Below the pieces are notes generated by a model. The model was not told where the DNA came from. It worked only from the letters and a program-made list of their open reading frames with translations, and searched no databases. DNA of 64,000 nt from Burkholderia seminalis DSM 23518 (GTDB lineage Bacteria > Pseudomonadota > Gammaproteobacteria > Burkholderiales > Burkholderiaceae), in the NCBI RefSeq assembly GCF_902832885.1, contig NZ_CADFDK010000001.1, positions 558,001-622,000 of the forward strand, given 5' to 3'. This document shows, in pieces, positions 17,686-26,063 of the stretch. The position numbers and the translations under genes were made by a program. How positions within the stretch are numbered: the first letter of the stretch is position 1; each line of letters begins with the position of its first letter.

Positions 17686-18588
17686 ATGACACCGACGAAC
17701 CGACGCCCTTCCCGCCTGCGCCGCTCCTGGCTCTTTCTCGCCGGCGCCGATCACGATGCGCTCGTTGACGGCACCGCGAGCGGTGCGGACGTGCTGATCC
17801 AGGAACTCGAAACCTTTACGCCGCCCGACCGGCGCCCGGCCGCGCGCGAACTGAGCGAGCGCGTGCTCGCGGGCTGGCGCGATGCCGGCGCGCTGGCGTC
17901 CGTGCGCGTGAACCCGCTCGATGCGGGCGGCATCGACGACCTGCGCGCCGCGATGCGCGGCCGTCCGGACATCGTGATGATGTCGTACGTCGCGACGCCC
18001 GAGCAGGTCGTCGCGCTCGACGACGCCGTCACGCGCTTTGAACGCGAATACGACATCGCACCCGGTTCGACCGAGCTGGTGCCGAACGTCGAGACGACGC
18101 TCGGCCTCGTGAACACGATGGCGATCGCGCGGTCGAGCCCGCGCGTGTCGGCGGTGCTCGTCGCGACCGAGGACATGGTGGCCGACATGGGGGCCGAGCG
18201 CACGCGTGCGGGCCGCGAGCTCGATTACGTGCGCTCGCGTTTTCGCGTCGAATGCGCGGCCGTCGGCGTCACCGCGATCGATTGTCCGTACAGCTATGCC
18301 GACAACGAAGGCGCGGAACTCGACATGCGCGTGTCGCGCGGCCTCGGGTACCAGGCGAAAGCGATCGTCAACGCGCAGTTCGTGCCGGTCGTCAATCGCG
18401 TGCTGACGCCGACGGCCGACGAAGTCGCCCTCGCCCGCCGCGTGATCGACGCGTTCGACACCGCGCGGCGCGCGTCCGGCGGCCGGCGCGTGGCGGCCGC
18501 CGTCGTCGACGGTTTCCTCGCGGAAGTCCCCGACTATCTCGCCGCGCATCGGCTGATCGCCCGCGCGACGCAATTCGGCATCGCATGA
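17686..18588 (+). CDS. HpcH/HpaI aldolase / CitE-like C-C lyase, divergent
   Basis: A 300-aa TIM-barrel protein of the citrate-lyase-beta family. Seen: RRSWLFLAGADHDALVDG, substrate Arg in SVRVNPLD, metal-binding Glu in PNVETTLGLVN, metal-binding Asp in VATEDMVADMG. The usual D-L-E-D-A-V motif is altered to ELETFTPPD and the usual L-P-K motif reads MMSYV, so it is not a standard citryl- or malyl-CoA lyase. It probably cleaves or forms a carbon-carbon bond on a CoA thioester made by the preceding dehydrogenase. The ribosome binding site is AGGAAA. The next gene starts 8 bases after the stop, or overlaps it as ATGA. Confidence 0.82.
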   Translation: MTPTNRRPSRLRRSWLFLAGADHDALVDGTASGADVLIQELETFTPPDRRPAARELSERVLAGWRDAGALASVRVNPLDAGGIDDLRAAMRGRPDIVMMSYVATPEQVVALDDAVTRFEREYDIAPGSTELVPNVETTLGLVNTMAIARSSPRVSAVLVATEDMVADMGAERTRAGRELDYVRSRFRVECAAVGVTAIDCPYSYADNEGAELDMRVSRGLGYQAKAIVNAQFVPVVNRVLTPTADEVALARRVIDAFDTARRASGGRRVAAAVVDGFLAEVPDYLAAHRLIARATQFGIA

Positions 18589-18596
18589 GGGTCGCC

Positions 18597-19250
18597 ATGG
18601 ATACGATCGCAACGCGCCTGAAGGCGCTGAAAACCCTCGCGCATGCCGCGCCGCACGTACCGCCCGAAAACTGGGCGGACACGCCGCACGCGCAGTTCGA
18701 ACGCTGGCTCGACGAAGCCGTGACCGCCGGCGCACTGGAGCCGCAGGTGATGACGCTGTCGACGGTCCACCCGGACGGACGGCCCGATGCACGCTCCGTC
18801 GTGCTGCTCAACGTCGACGCGCGCGGCTGGCATTTCGCGGCGAATGCGCGCAGCCCCAAGGGGCGCCAGCTCGCGAACCGGCCGTACGCGGCGATGACGT
18901 TCTACTGGCCCGCGATCGCGAGCCAGATCCGGCTGAGCGGCCCGGTCGAGCGGCTGCCGGCCGCCGAAGGCCGCGCCGATTTCGCGGGCCGCCCCGAACG
19001 ATCGCGCGCGAGCATCCTGGCCGGACGGCAAAGCGAACGGCTCGACGATCCGGCCGACCTGACGCGCGCGATCGACGCGCAGCTCGAGCGGCTGGCCGCC
19101 GATCCGGCGCTCGTGTCGGACGACTGGCACCTGTACACGCTGGCGCCCGACGAAGCCGAATTCTGGCGGGCCGACAGTGCGCGCCGCTTCGCGCGGCAGG
19201 CTTACCGGCGTGCCGGCCAGCATTGGGAGCGGTGCGCGCTATGGCCGTGA
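18597..19250 (+). CDS. Pyridoxamine 5'-phosphate oxidase-like (PNPOx) FMN protein
   Basis: A 217-aa split-barrel flavoprotein of PdxH/PhzG length. It shows DARSVVLLNVDARGWHFAAN, SPKGRQLANRPYAAMTFYW, SQIRLSGPVERL and the C-terminal signature FARQAYRRAGQHWERCALWP. The PdxH motif R-x-V-L-L-K has Asn instead of Lys, and R-Q-V-R-x-x-G reads SQIRLSG, so true PNP oxidase activity is doubtful. A biosynthetic FMN oxidase, as PhzG is in phenazine pathways, is equally likely. ATG 18597 follows GAGGG; an in-frame ATG at 18585 would overlap the previous stop as ATGA. It overlaps the next gene by 10 bases. Confidence 0.82.
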   Translation: MDTIATRLKALKTLAHAAPHVPPENWADTPHAQFERWLDEAVTAGALEPQVMTLSTVHPDGRPDARSVVLLNVDARGWHFAANARSPKGRQLANRPYAAMTFYWPAIASQIRLSGPVERLPAAEGRADFAGRPERSRASILAGRQSERLDDPADLTRAIDAQLERLAADPALVSDDWHLYTLAPDEAEFWRADSARRFARQAYRRAGQHWERCALWP

Positions 19251-20479
19251 AGTCCGTCGAACCGCCGTCGCCGCCGCGCGACGGCCCGCATGACCGCCTG
19301 CAAGACGACACGCGGCTCGCGCACGCGGGCCGCGACAGCGCCGCATGGCACGGTTTCGTCAACCCGCCCGTCTACCATGCGTCGACCGTGCTCAGCCCGA
19401 CGGTGTCGGATCTGCTGAACCGCACGCAGCCGTATATCTACGGCCGCCGCGGCACGCCGACGACGGATGCGCTCGAACGCGCGGTGACGAGCCTCGAAGG
19501 CGGCGCCGGTACGGTGCTGTGCCCGTCGGGCCTGTCCGCGTGCACGCTCGCGCTGCTGTCGTGCCTGAAGCCCGGCGATCACCTGCTGATGACCGCATCG
19601 GTCTACGGCCCGGTGCGTCATGCGTGCGAAGGCGTACTCGCGCGACTCGGCGTCGAGACGACGTGGTACGACGGCAGCACGCCGGTCGCGGCCGCGTTCC
19701 GGTCGAACACGCGTGCGTTGTACGTCGAGGTGCCCGGCTCCTACACGTTCGACATGCACGACGTCCCCGCACTCGTGCGGCTCGCCCATGCGCACGGCGC
19801 ACGGGTCATCGCGGACAACAGCTGGGCCACGCCGCTCTTCTTGCAGCCGCATGCGCTCGGTATCGACCTGTCGATCCAGGCGGGCACCAAATATCTGGTC
19901 GGGCACTCGGACGCCATGCTCGGCACGGTGTCGGCCAACGAACGCGCATGGCCGGCGTTGAAGCAACTGCATGGCGATCTCGGCCTGTGCGCCGGCCCCG
20001 ACGACGTGTATCTCGCGCTGCGCGGACTGCGCACGCTCGGCGTGCGGCTGCGGCAGCATCAGCGCAACGCGCTCGCGGTCGCGACCTGGCTCTCGACGCG
20101 CGCCGAGGTGCAGCGCGTGCTGTATCCGGCGCTGCCCGGCGACGACGGGCACGCACTGTGGCGACGCGATTTCCGTGGCGCGTCCGGGTTGTTCTCGGTC
20201 GTGCTGCAACCGGCGGCGCCGCACGCGATCGACGCGTTTCTCGACCACCTGGCGCTGTTCGGGCTCGGCTATTCGTGGGGCGGCTACGAGAGCCTCGCGC
20301 TCCCGTTCGAACTGGACGCGCACGGCCTCGCGCAACGCTGGCCGCCCGGCAGCCGCGGCGTGCGCCTGCACATCGGACTCGAGGATCCGGACGACCTGAT
20401 CGCGGATCTTGCCGCCGGTCTCGACCGCTATGCGGCATGCGCGCGATCCGCTGCCCGCGAGGATGCCGCGCGATGCTGA
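19241..20479 (+). CDS. Cys/Met-metabolism PLP enzyme (cystathionine beta-lyase-like)
   Basis: A 412-aa fold-type I PLP enzyme of the MetC/MetB family. The PLP-binding Lys is Lys217 in SIQAGTKYLVGHSD. Other landmarks are NPPVYHASTVL, YGRRGTPTTDALERAV, CPSGLSACTLALLS, ADNSWATPLF and the C-terminal FGLGYSWGGYESLALPF. These are the hallmarks of MetC-type lyases, which split C-S bonds to give a thiol, pyruvate and ammonia. The start overlaps the preceding PNPOx gene and the stop overlaps the GST start, so translation is coupled. With a GST next door, a role in thiol or sulfur-containing metabolite chemistry is plausible but inferred. Confidence 0.86.
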   Translation: MAVKSVEPPSPPRDGPHDRLQDDTRLAHAGRDSAAWHGFVNPPVYHASTVLSPTVSDLLNRTQPYIYGRRGTPTTDALERAVTSLEGGAGTVLCPSGLSACTLALLSCLKPGDHLLMTASVYGPVRHACEGVLARLGVETTWYDGSTPVAAAFRSNTRALYVEVPGSYTFDMHDVPALVRLAHAHGARVIADNSWATPLFLQPHALGIDLSIQAGTKYLVGHSDAMLGTVSANERAWPALKQLHGDLGLCAGPDDVYLALRGLRTLGVRLRQHQRNALAVATWLSTRAEVQRVLYPALPGDDGHALWRRDFRGASGLFSVVLQPAAPHAIDAFLDHLALFGLGYSWGGYESLALPFELDAHGLAQRWPPGSRGVRLHIGLEDPDDLIADLAAGLDRYAACARSAAREDAARC

Positions 20480-21117
20480 CCGTCTGGGGGCGCCGCACGT
20501 CGTTCAACGTGCAGAAGGTGCTGTGGCTCATCGGCGAGCTGGGCCTGCCGTATCGGCATATCGCGGCCGGCGGCGAACACGGCACGCTGCAGACGCCCGC
20601 GTTCGCGGCGCTGAATCCGACCTGCCGGATCCCGGTGATCGACTGGGACGGCGACGTCGTGTGGGAGTCGCACACGATCCTGCGCTATCTCGCCGCGCGC
20701 GTGCCGAACAATCCGTTCTGGTGCCGCGACACGTACGCGCGTTCGCGCGCGGAGCGCTGGATGGACTGGTCGCAGACCGCGCTCGAACCCGACGTGATGA
20801 CCGGGCTGTTCTGGGCACTCGTGCGAACGCCGCCGGAGCGGCGCGACGACGCGATCGTGCTCGACAAGGCCGCGCGCAGCGCGACGCATTACCGGCTGCT
20901 CGACCGGCTGCTGTCGACCCAGCCGTTTCTCGGCGGTGCGACGCCGGGCCTGGCCGACATTCCGGCTGGCGCGACGCTGTTCCGCTACTTCTCGCTCGAC
21001 GTCGAGCGGCCGCCGTTGCCGCACGTCGAGGCCTGGTACGCCCGCCTGTGCCGACGGCCTGCCTACCGCGAACAGGTGATGGTGTCGTTCGACGCGCTGC
21101 GCGGCCAGCCGGGCTGA
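20473..21117 (+). CDS. Glutathione S-transferase family protein
   Basis: A 214-aa protein with an N-terminal thioredoxin-fold domain (LTVWGRRTSFNVQKVLWLIG, cis-Pro in CRIPVIDWDG, then VWESHTILRYLAARV) and an all-helical C-terminal domain with the GST N-capping box (TPGLADIPAGATLF). Ser10 is the likely catalytic residue. It binds glutathione and probably conjugates it to, or removes it from, an electrophile. ATG 20473 overlaps the PLP-enzyme stop by 7 bases, and the amidotransferase follows after 21 bases. Confidence 0.88.
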   Translation: MLTVWGRRTSFNVQKVLWLIGELGLPYRHIAAGGEHGTLQTPAFAALNPTCRIPVIDWDGDVVWESHTILRYLAARVPNNPFWCRDTYARSRAERWMDWSQTALEPDVMTGLFWALVRTPPERRDDAIVLDKAARSATHYRLLDRLLSTQPFLGGATPGLADIPAGATLFRYFSLDVERPPLPHVEAWYARLCRRPAYREQVMVSFDALRGQPG

Positions 21118-21138
21118 CCTTCTATCCGACCACACGAC

Positions 21139-21921
21139 ATGACGCACTCCGCACTTCGTCCGATCCTGATCGTACTGCATCGCGAACAGTCGAGCCCCGG
21201 CCGGATCGGGCGGCTGCTGGCCGCGCGCGGCCATCCGCTCGACATCCGCCGCCCGCCGCTCGGCGACCCGCTGCCGGCGACGCTTGCCGGGCATGCGGGC
21301 GCCGTGGTGTTCGGCGGCCCGATGAGCGCCAACGACGGCGATCGCTGGATCCGCGACGAGATCGACTGGATCGGCGTGCCGCTGCGCGAGTCGGCACCGT
21401 TTCTCGGCGTTTGCCTCGGCGCGCAGATGATGATCCGTCATCTGGGCGGCCGCGTGACGGCGCACCGCGACGGGCGCGCGGAAATCGGCTACTGGCCGAT
21501 CGCCGCGACGCACGCCGGCCGGCGACTCGGTTCATGGCCGTCGCACGTGTACCAGTGGCATCGCGAGGGCTTCGAGCGCGTTGCCGGGCTCGAGATCCTC
21601 GCGACCGGCGAGCACTTCGAGAACCAGGCCGTGCGCTACGGGCAGCGCGCGTACGGCGTCCAGTTCCATCCGGAAGTCAGCTTTCCGATGATGCGGCGCT
21701 GGAGCACGGCCGCCGCGCACAAGCTGGCGGCGCCCGGCGCGCAGGATCTCGCGACGCAGGCGAGCGAAGGCCGGCGGCACGACCGCGCGACGGCTGCGTG
21801 GCTCAGCGCGTTTCTCGACCGCTGGCTCGACGATGCGCCGGCATCAGGTCGGCACCGTCACGTCGGAGATACTGATCAGCCCCCACTCGACCGCGCGCAG
21901 CACGGCTTCATGCCGACGTGA
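21139..21921 (+). CDS. Class I glutamine amidotransferase-like protein
   Basis: A 260-aa stand-alone GATase-1 domain. The catalytic triad is visible: Cys92 in FLGVCLGAQMM, His177 and Glu179 in GVQFHPEVS. VFGGPMSANDGD matches the family's nucleotide/oxyanion loop. It may release ammonia from glutamine or hydrolyse gamma-glutamyl compounds, which would fit a neighbouring glutathione enzyme. The last 78 bases overlap the convergent luxR gene, and the final 25 residues resemble no family members, so the functional end may be nearer residue 235. Last gene of the operon that starts at 16494. Confidence 0.85.
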   Translation: MTHSALRPILIVLHREQSSPGRIGRLLAARGHPLDIRRPPLGDPLPATLAGHAGAVVFGGPMSANDGDRWIRDEIDWIGVPLRESAPFLGVCLGAQMMIRHLGGRVTAHRDGRAEIGYWPIAATHAGRRLGSWPSHVYQWHREGFERVAGLEILATGEHFENQAVRYGQRAYGVQFHPEVSFPMMRRWSTAAAHKLAAPGAQDLATQASEGRRHDRATAAWLSAFLDRWLDDAPASGRHRHVGDTDQPPLDRAQHGFMPT

Positions 21922-22578
21922 CACGTTGAACTTGCGGCGGATGTTCATGAAGTGGAAATTGATGCACGACTCGGTCACGTTCAGGATGTGGCCGATTTCC
22001 CACGACGTCTTGCCGGCCGCATGCCAGCGCAGACACTCGACTTCCCGCCGGCTCAGCCGCGGCACGCTGTCGGGCGGTGCGTGGCACGGCGTGCCGGCGA
22101 TCGCTTCGCACGCGACGTCGCGCAGCAGCGTCAGCGCCGCGAGGTGACGGTCGCAGCGCTCGCGCGTGGCGGCAAGATCGTCCGCGCTCGCGCACGACAG
22201 CATGCCGACCTCCCCTTTCGCGCCGCGCACGGGCAGCACGACGCCGCTGCGCATGCCGTACGCGGCCGCCGCTTCGTAGCACGGCCGCTGCCCGGGCTGC
22301 GCGAACAGCGCGTCGTCCCATACGAGCGGCAGTGCCGAACGGAAGCAATGCCGCAGCATCGGGTCGACGCGGTCGAACTGGCGCTGCCGGTACAGCGCCG
22401 TCCAGCCCGGCACGCCGCTGCTCCACTTGCGCGCGAGATCGAACGACGCGCCGGTAAACGGCAACACGATCAGCACGACCTTGTCGAATCCCATTCCGGC
22501 GGCCGCGTCGGTCATCCGCTGCCATGACGCGTCCGTGTCGCCGGGTACCAACCATTTCAGACAATCCAGTCCTTTCAT
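21844..22578 (-). CDS. LuxR-type quorum-sensing regulator (autoinducer-binding domain plus GerE HTH), no LuxI nearby
   Basis: A 244-aa regulator. The N-terminal autoinducer domain keeps the ligand-pocket residues of LuxR/TraR proteins: Trp59, Tyr63, Asp72, Pro73 (QFDRVDPMLRH), Trp87 and Gly109/112. The C-terminal HTH is PRLSRREVECLRWHAAGKTS, then IGHILNVTESCINFH. No acyl-homoserine-lactone synthase is in the window, so it is a LuxR solo or responds to a synthase elsewhere. ATG 22578 follows GGGGTGG by 5 bases; a GTG at 22587 is in frame. It converges on and overlaps the amidotransferase, suggesting a regulatory link to that operon. Confidence 0.88.
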   Translation of the reverse strand: MKGLDCLKWLVPGDTDASWQRMTDAAAGMGFDKVVLIVLPFTGASFDLARKWSSGVPGWTALYRQRQFDRVDPMLRHCFRSALPLVWDDALFAQPGQRPCYEAAAAYGMRSGVVLPVRGAKGEVGMLSCASADDLAATRERCDRHLAALTLLRDVACEAIAGTPCHAPPDSVPRLSRREVECLRWHAAGKTSWEIGHILNVTESCINFHFMNIRRKFNVSRRHEAVLRAVEWGLISISDVTVPT

Positions 22579-22663
22579 ACAAGCCACCCCGTTTATTAGT
22601 TGGAATCTGCAGTCAGGCGGACTTGCGCAACCGGTTCGAGGCGTTGCGCGCGAACGGGCCGCG

Positions 22664-23095
22664 CTAGAGCGCCTCGGTCAGACGTCGCCGACCCGCGTGC
22701 TTCGCGTCGTCGAGCGAAGCCGTCACGTCGAACGGAATCCCGAACGCCTTTTCGATGCCGGACGCGTTCGCGATGGCCGCTTCGCGCTCGGTCGGGTCCG
22801 GTTCGACCGACACGAGCGCGCGGCAGACCGCGGCAAGCGCGGCACGGTTCTGCTTGAGCCACATGCCGCGTTCCTTGCGGTCGTCGTGCGGTTCGTCCGG
22901 GCGGGCCGGCGGAAAGATCATGACAAACGGCTCGCCGTGCCGCATCAGCGCGTGCATGTCGTCGAGCCAGCGCTGCGCGTAGCCGCCGGATGCGATCGCG
23001 TCGTTGCGCACGACGACGAGCGGAAATTCCGTGACGTCGAACACGGCGAGCGTCGCCAGTTCGGGCGGCGTGTTTCCAGCGTGGGAGGTAGGCAT
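22664..23095 (-). CDS. Conserved-looking small protein downstream of emrB, function unknown
   Basis: A 143-aa soluble protein. I do not recognise the family. It begins with alternating hydrophobic strands (LATLAVFDVTEFPLVVVRN), then a helix (YAQRWLDDMHALMRHGEPFV) and an Arg/Asp/Glu-rich middle (PARPDEPHDDRKERGMWLKQ), which suggests a compact alpha/beta fold. No signal peptide or membrane segment is seen. ATG 23095 has GGAG about 9 bases upstream. In-frame ATGs at about 23110 and 23158 are alternatives; the latter overlaps the emrB stop as ATGA. Last gene of the emr operon. Confidence 0.65.
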   Translation of the reverse strand: MPTSHAGNTPPELATLAVFDVTEFPLVVVRNDAIASGGYAQRWLDDMHALMRHGEPFVMIFPPARPDEPHDDRKERGMWLKQNRAALAAVCRALVSVEPDPTEREAAIANASGIEKAFGIPFDVTASLDDAKHAGRRRLTEAL

Positions 23096-23154
23096 CGGGT
23101 CAATCTCCATCGAATTGAACAGCATGGGTCGGAACGGGCCGCGCAGCGCCCGCT

Positions 23155-24693
23155 TCATCGTTTCGCGGCCGCGCCGGGGCCGAACGGCGGGCGGGCGAGC
23201 CACACCACCGCGATCACGGCGAGATACACGCAGCCGAGCGCGAACGACACGTCGTTGAACGAGATCTGGTACGCCTGCGCGTCGACCAGGTTGCCGAGCA
23301 GCGTCGCCGCGCGTTGCGGATCGCCGCCGCCGAGCCGTGCGACTTCGGCACGCACGGCCGGATCGAAACCGCTCAGGTGTTCGCTGAGCTGCGCGTGATG
23401 CAGGATGGCGCGCCGGTCCCACAGGAACGACGTGATCGACACCGCGAAGCTCGCGCCGAGCGTGCGCAGGAACGTCGACAGGCCGGAGCCCGCGGCGATT
23501 TCGTCCGGCTTCAGGTCGGACAGCAGGATGCTGTTGATCGGCATGATGAACAGCGCGAGGCCGAGGCCCTGCAGCAGCTGGATCAGCGCGATGTGCGTGA
23601 AGTCGATGTCGGGCACGAAGCCCGCGCGCAGGAACGACGACGTGCCGAGGATCGCGAACGCGCAGCACACGAGCACGCGCATGTTGAAGCGCGGCGCGTA
23701 CTTGCCCATGAACGGCGTCATCAGCACGGGGATCACGCCCATCGGCGCGACCGCCAGCCCGGCCCAGAACGCCGTGTAGCCGAGCGTGCGCTGCAGCCAC
23801 TGCGGCACGATCACGTTGACCGCGAAGAAGGCCGAGTACGCGAGCACGAGCGTCAGCGTGCCGGCCGCGAAGTTGCGATGCGCGAACAGCCGCAGGTTCA
23901 CGATCGGATTCGGTTCGTTGAGCTCCCAGATCAGGAACAGCGCGATCCCGAACGCGGCGACCACCGACATCACGACGATGAACGTCGAGTTGAACCAGTC
24001 GGCCTCGTTGCCCTTGTCGAGCACGATCTGCAGCGCGCCGACGCCGACGATGAGCGCGGCCAGCCCGACGTAGTCGACGCGCGCGGCGACCGTCGTCTCG
24101 ACGCGCGCCCGCATCTGCGCGAACACGCACATCGCGGCGAACACGCCGATCGGCAGATTGATCAGGAACGCCCAGCGCCACGAGTAATGTTCCGTCACCC
24201 AGCCGCCGAACACGGGGCCCGCGATCGGCGCGACGACGGTGACCATCGCGATCATCGACAGCGCGAAGCCGCGCCGCTGCGGCGGGTAGATCGACAACAT
24301 CAGCGCTTGCGTGGTCGGAATCATCGGCCCGGCCACGAGGCCCTGCAGCGCGCGGAACGCGACGAGCTGCGGCAGGTTCTGCGCGAGGCCGCACAAGAGC
24401 GACGCGAACGTAAACGCCAGCGTCGCCCATACGAACAGCCTCACCTGGCCGACGCGCTTGACGAGAAACCCGGTCAGCGGCAGCGCGATCGCATTGCTGA
24501 CCGAGAACGTCGTGACGACCCAGGCGCTCTGCGTCGTGCTCACGCCGAAGTTGCCGGCGATGGTCGGCAGCGACACGTTCGCGACGGTGCCGTCGAGCAC
24601 CTGCATGAAGACCGCGAGCGCGAGGCCGAACGTCGTCAGCGCGACGCTCGACGGACGAAAACCGGCATCGGCGGCCGGCATCGGGCCGCTCAT
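23155..24693 (-). CDS. emrB: EmrB/QacA-type MFS multidrug efflux transporter (DHA2, 14 TM)
   Basis: A 512-aa permease of normal DHA2 size. Seen: the first helix with the LDGTVANVSLPTIAG motif (motif D1), motif A-like GFLVKRVGQVRLF, motif C-like VAPIAGPVFGGWVTE and a second half typical of EmrB (LQRTLGYTAFWAGLAVAPMG). It exports drugs by proton antiport and needs EmrA and an outer-membrane channel, both encoded immediately upstream. The start overlaps the emrA stop by 4 bases (ATGA). Confidence 0.93.
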   Translation of the reverse strand: MSGPMPAADAGFRPSSVALTTFGLALAVFMQVLDGTVANVSLPTIAGNFGVSTTQSAWVVTTFSVSNAIALPLTGFLVKRVGQVRLFVWATLAFTFASLLCGLAQNLPQLVAFRALQGLVAGPMIPTTQALMLSIYPPQRRGFALSMIAMVTVVAPIAGPVFGGWVTEHYSWRWAFLINLPIGVFAAMCVFAQMRARVETTVAARVDYVGLAALIVGVGALQIVLDKGNEADWFNSTFIVVMSVVAAFGIALFLIWELNEPNPIVNLRLFAHRNFAAGTLTLVLAYSAFFAVNVIVPQWLQRTLGYTAFWAGLAVAPMGVIPVLMTPFMGKYAPRFNMRVLVCCAFAILGTSSFLRAGFVPDIDFTHIALIQLLQGLGLALFIMPINSILLSDLKPDEIAAGSGLSTFLRTLGASFAVSITSFLWDRRAILHHAQLSEHLSGFDPAVRAEVARLGGGDPQRAATLLGNLVDAQAYQISFNDVSFALGCVYLAVIAVVWLARPPFGPGAAAKR

Positions 24694-26054
24694 TGCGCAC
24701 GCTCCGTGCGTACCGCCGCCGGCAGGTTCGCGTGCACGACGTCGGCGATCAGGCTGTCGGCGCGCGCGAGTTCGTCGCGGTACACGTCGGTGCGGAACAC
24801 CGGCGAACGCTGCTCGCGGCGCGACAGCATCGCGCCGCTGCGGTCGTGCTGGTCGACGCGCGCGTGCATCGACAGGCCGATGCGCAACGGATGCGCGTCG
24901 AGCTGTGCCGGATCCGTCAGTTCGATGCGCACCGGTAGCCGCTGGACGATCTTGATCCAGTTGCCGGTCGCGTTCTGCGCGGGCAGCAGCGAGAACGCGC
25001 TGCCGGTGCCGACGCCGAGGCTCTGCACGCGGCCCGTGTAGCGCACCGCGTCGCCGTACAGGTCGGCCGTCAGCTCGACCGGTTGCCCGATCCGCATGTG
25101 TTCGAGCTGCTTCTCGGTGAAGTTCGCGTCGACCCACAGCTCGCGCAGCGGCACGACCGCAAGCAACGGCACGCCGGGCGACACGCGCTGCCCGACCTGT
25201 ACCGTGCGTTTCGCGACATAGCCGGTGACGGGCGCGACGATATCGGTGCGCGCGCGGGCGAGATACGCGGCGCGCAGCCGCGAGGCCGCGGCCTGGACAT
25301 CGGGATGCGACGCGACCGCGGTATCGTCGACGAGCGCCTTGCTCGTCTGGTGCTGTTCGCTCAACGTGGCGAGCGCGCTTTGCGCGGCGGCATATGCGCT
25401 TTGCGCGGACGTCAGCGTGTCGAGCGCGTGCGCAAGCTCCTCGCGCGAGATCGCGCCGGAGCGGCCGAGGTCCTCGCGGCGCCGGTAATCGGCCTTCGCC
25501 TTGTCGAGCGCGGTACGTCGCGCGTCGAGGTCGGCGCGTGCGCCGTCGATGCTGTTCGCGAGCCCGCGTTCATTGCTGTACAGGCCGCGCACCTTGCGGA
25601 CCGTGGCCGCGAGATCGGCCTGCGCGGCCGCGAGCGCGATCTGCGCGTCGCTCGCGTCGAGACGGACGAGCGGCGTGCCGGCGCGCACGAGGTTGCCGTC
25701 GTCCGCGTCGATCGACACGACGGTGCCCGTTACCTGCGGCGTCAGCTCGACGACGTTGCCTTGCGCGTAGGCGTTGTCGGTGGCTTCGTACCAGCGGCCG
25801 ACGAGCGCGTACCAGATGCCCCAGCCGACGATGCCGAACGCGAACACCCCGACGAGCGCGCGCACGAGGTGCTTGCGTCGCGCGGGCGGCGGCGTCGCCG
25901 GTGCGGCGCCGCCCGGCGACGGTTGCGCGCGGGCGTCCGGTGCGCCCGGCGCGCGCGGCGCACCGGTGTGGTCGGCCGCGGGTTGCTGGCGGGCACTGGC
26001 GGAATCGGCGACTGCCGGTCGCGCGGGAGTCTGCAAGGTGTTGTCGCTGCTCAT
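24690..26054 (-). CDS. emrA: EmrA-type membrane-fusion adaptor of a tripartite MFS pump
   Basis: A 454-aa HlyD-family protein. A 60-residue Pro/Ala-rich cytoplasmic tail precedes one membrane helix at about residues 66-88. Then come the biotinyl-lipoyl-like domain (NVVELTPQVTGTVVSIDADD), a long alpha-hairpin (about residues 135-235), and the second lipoyl half and beta barrel (VAPVTGYVAKRTVQVGQRVS, then VDANFTEKQLEHMRIGQPVE). It bridges EmrB to the outer-membrane factor. It sits between those two genes, 9 bases after the channel gene. Confidence 0.93.
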   Translation of the reverse strand: MSSDNTLQTPARPAVADSASARQQPAADHTGAPRAPGAPDARAQPSPGGAAPATPPPARRKHLVRALVGVFAFGIVGWGIWYALVGRWYEATDNAYAQGNVVELTPQVTGTVVSIDADDGNLVRAGTPLVRLDASDAQIALAAAQADLAATVRKVRGLYSNERGLANSIDGARADLDARRTALDKAKADYRRREDLGRSGAISREELAHALDTLTSAQSAYAAAQSALATLSEQHQTSKALVDDTAVASHPDVQAAASRLRAAYLARARTDIVAPVTGYVAKRTVQVGQRVSPGVPLLAVVPLRELWVDANFTEKQLEHMRIGQPVELTADLYGDAVRYTGRVQSLGVGTGSAFSLLPAQNATGNWIKIVQRLPVRIELTDPAQLDAHPLRIGLSMHARVDQHDRSGAMLSRREQRSPVFRTDVYRDELARADSLIADVVHANLPAAVRTERAQ

Positions 26055-26063
26055 GGTTCGATG

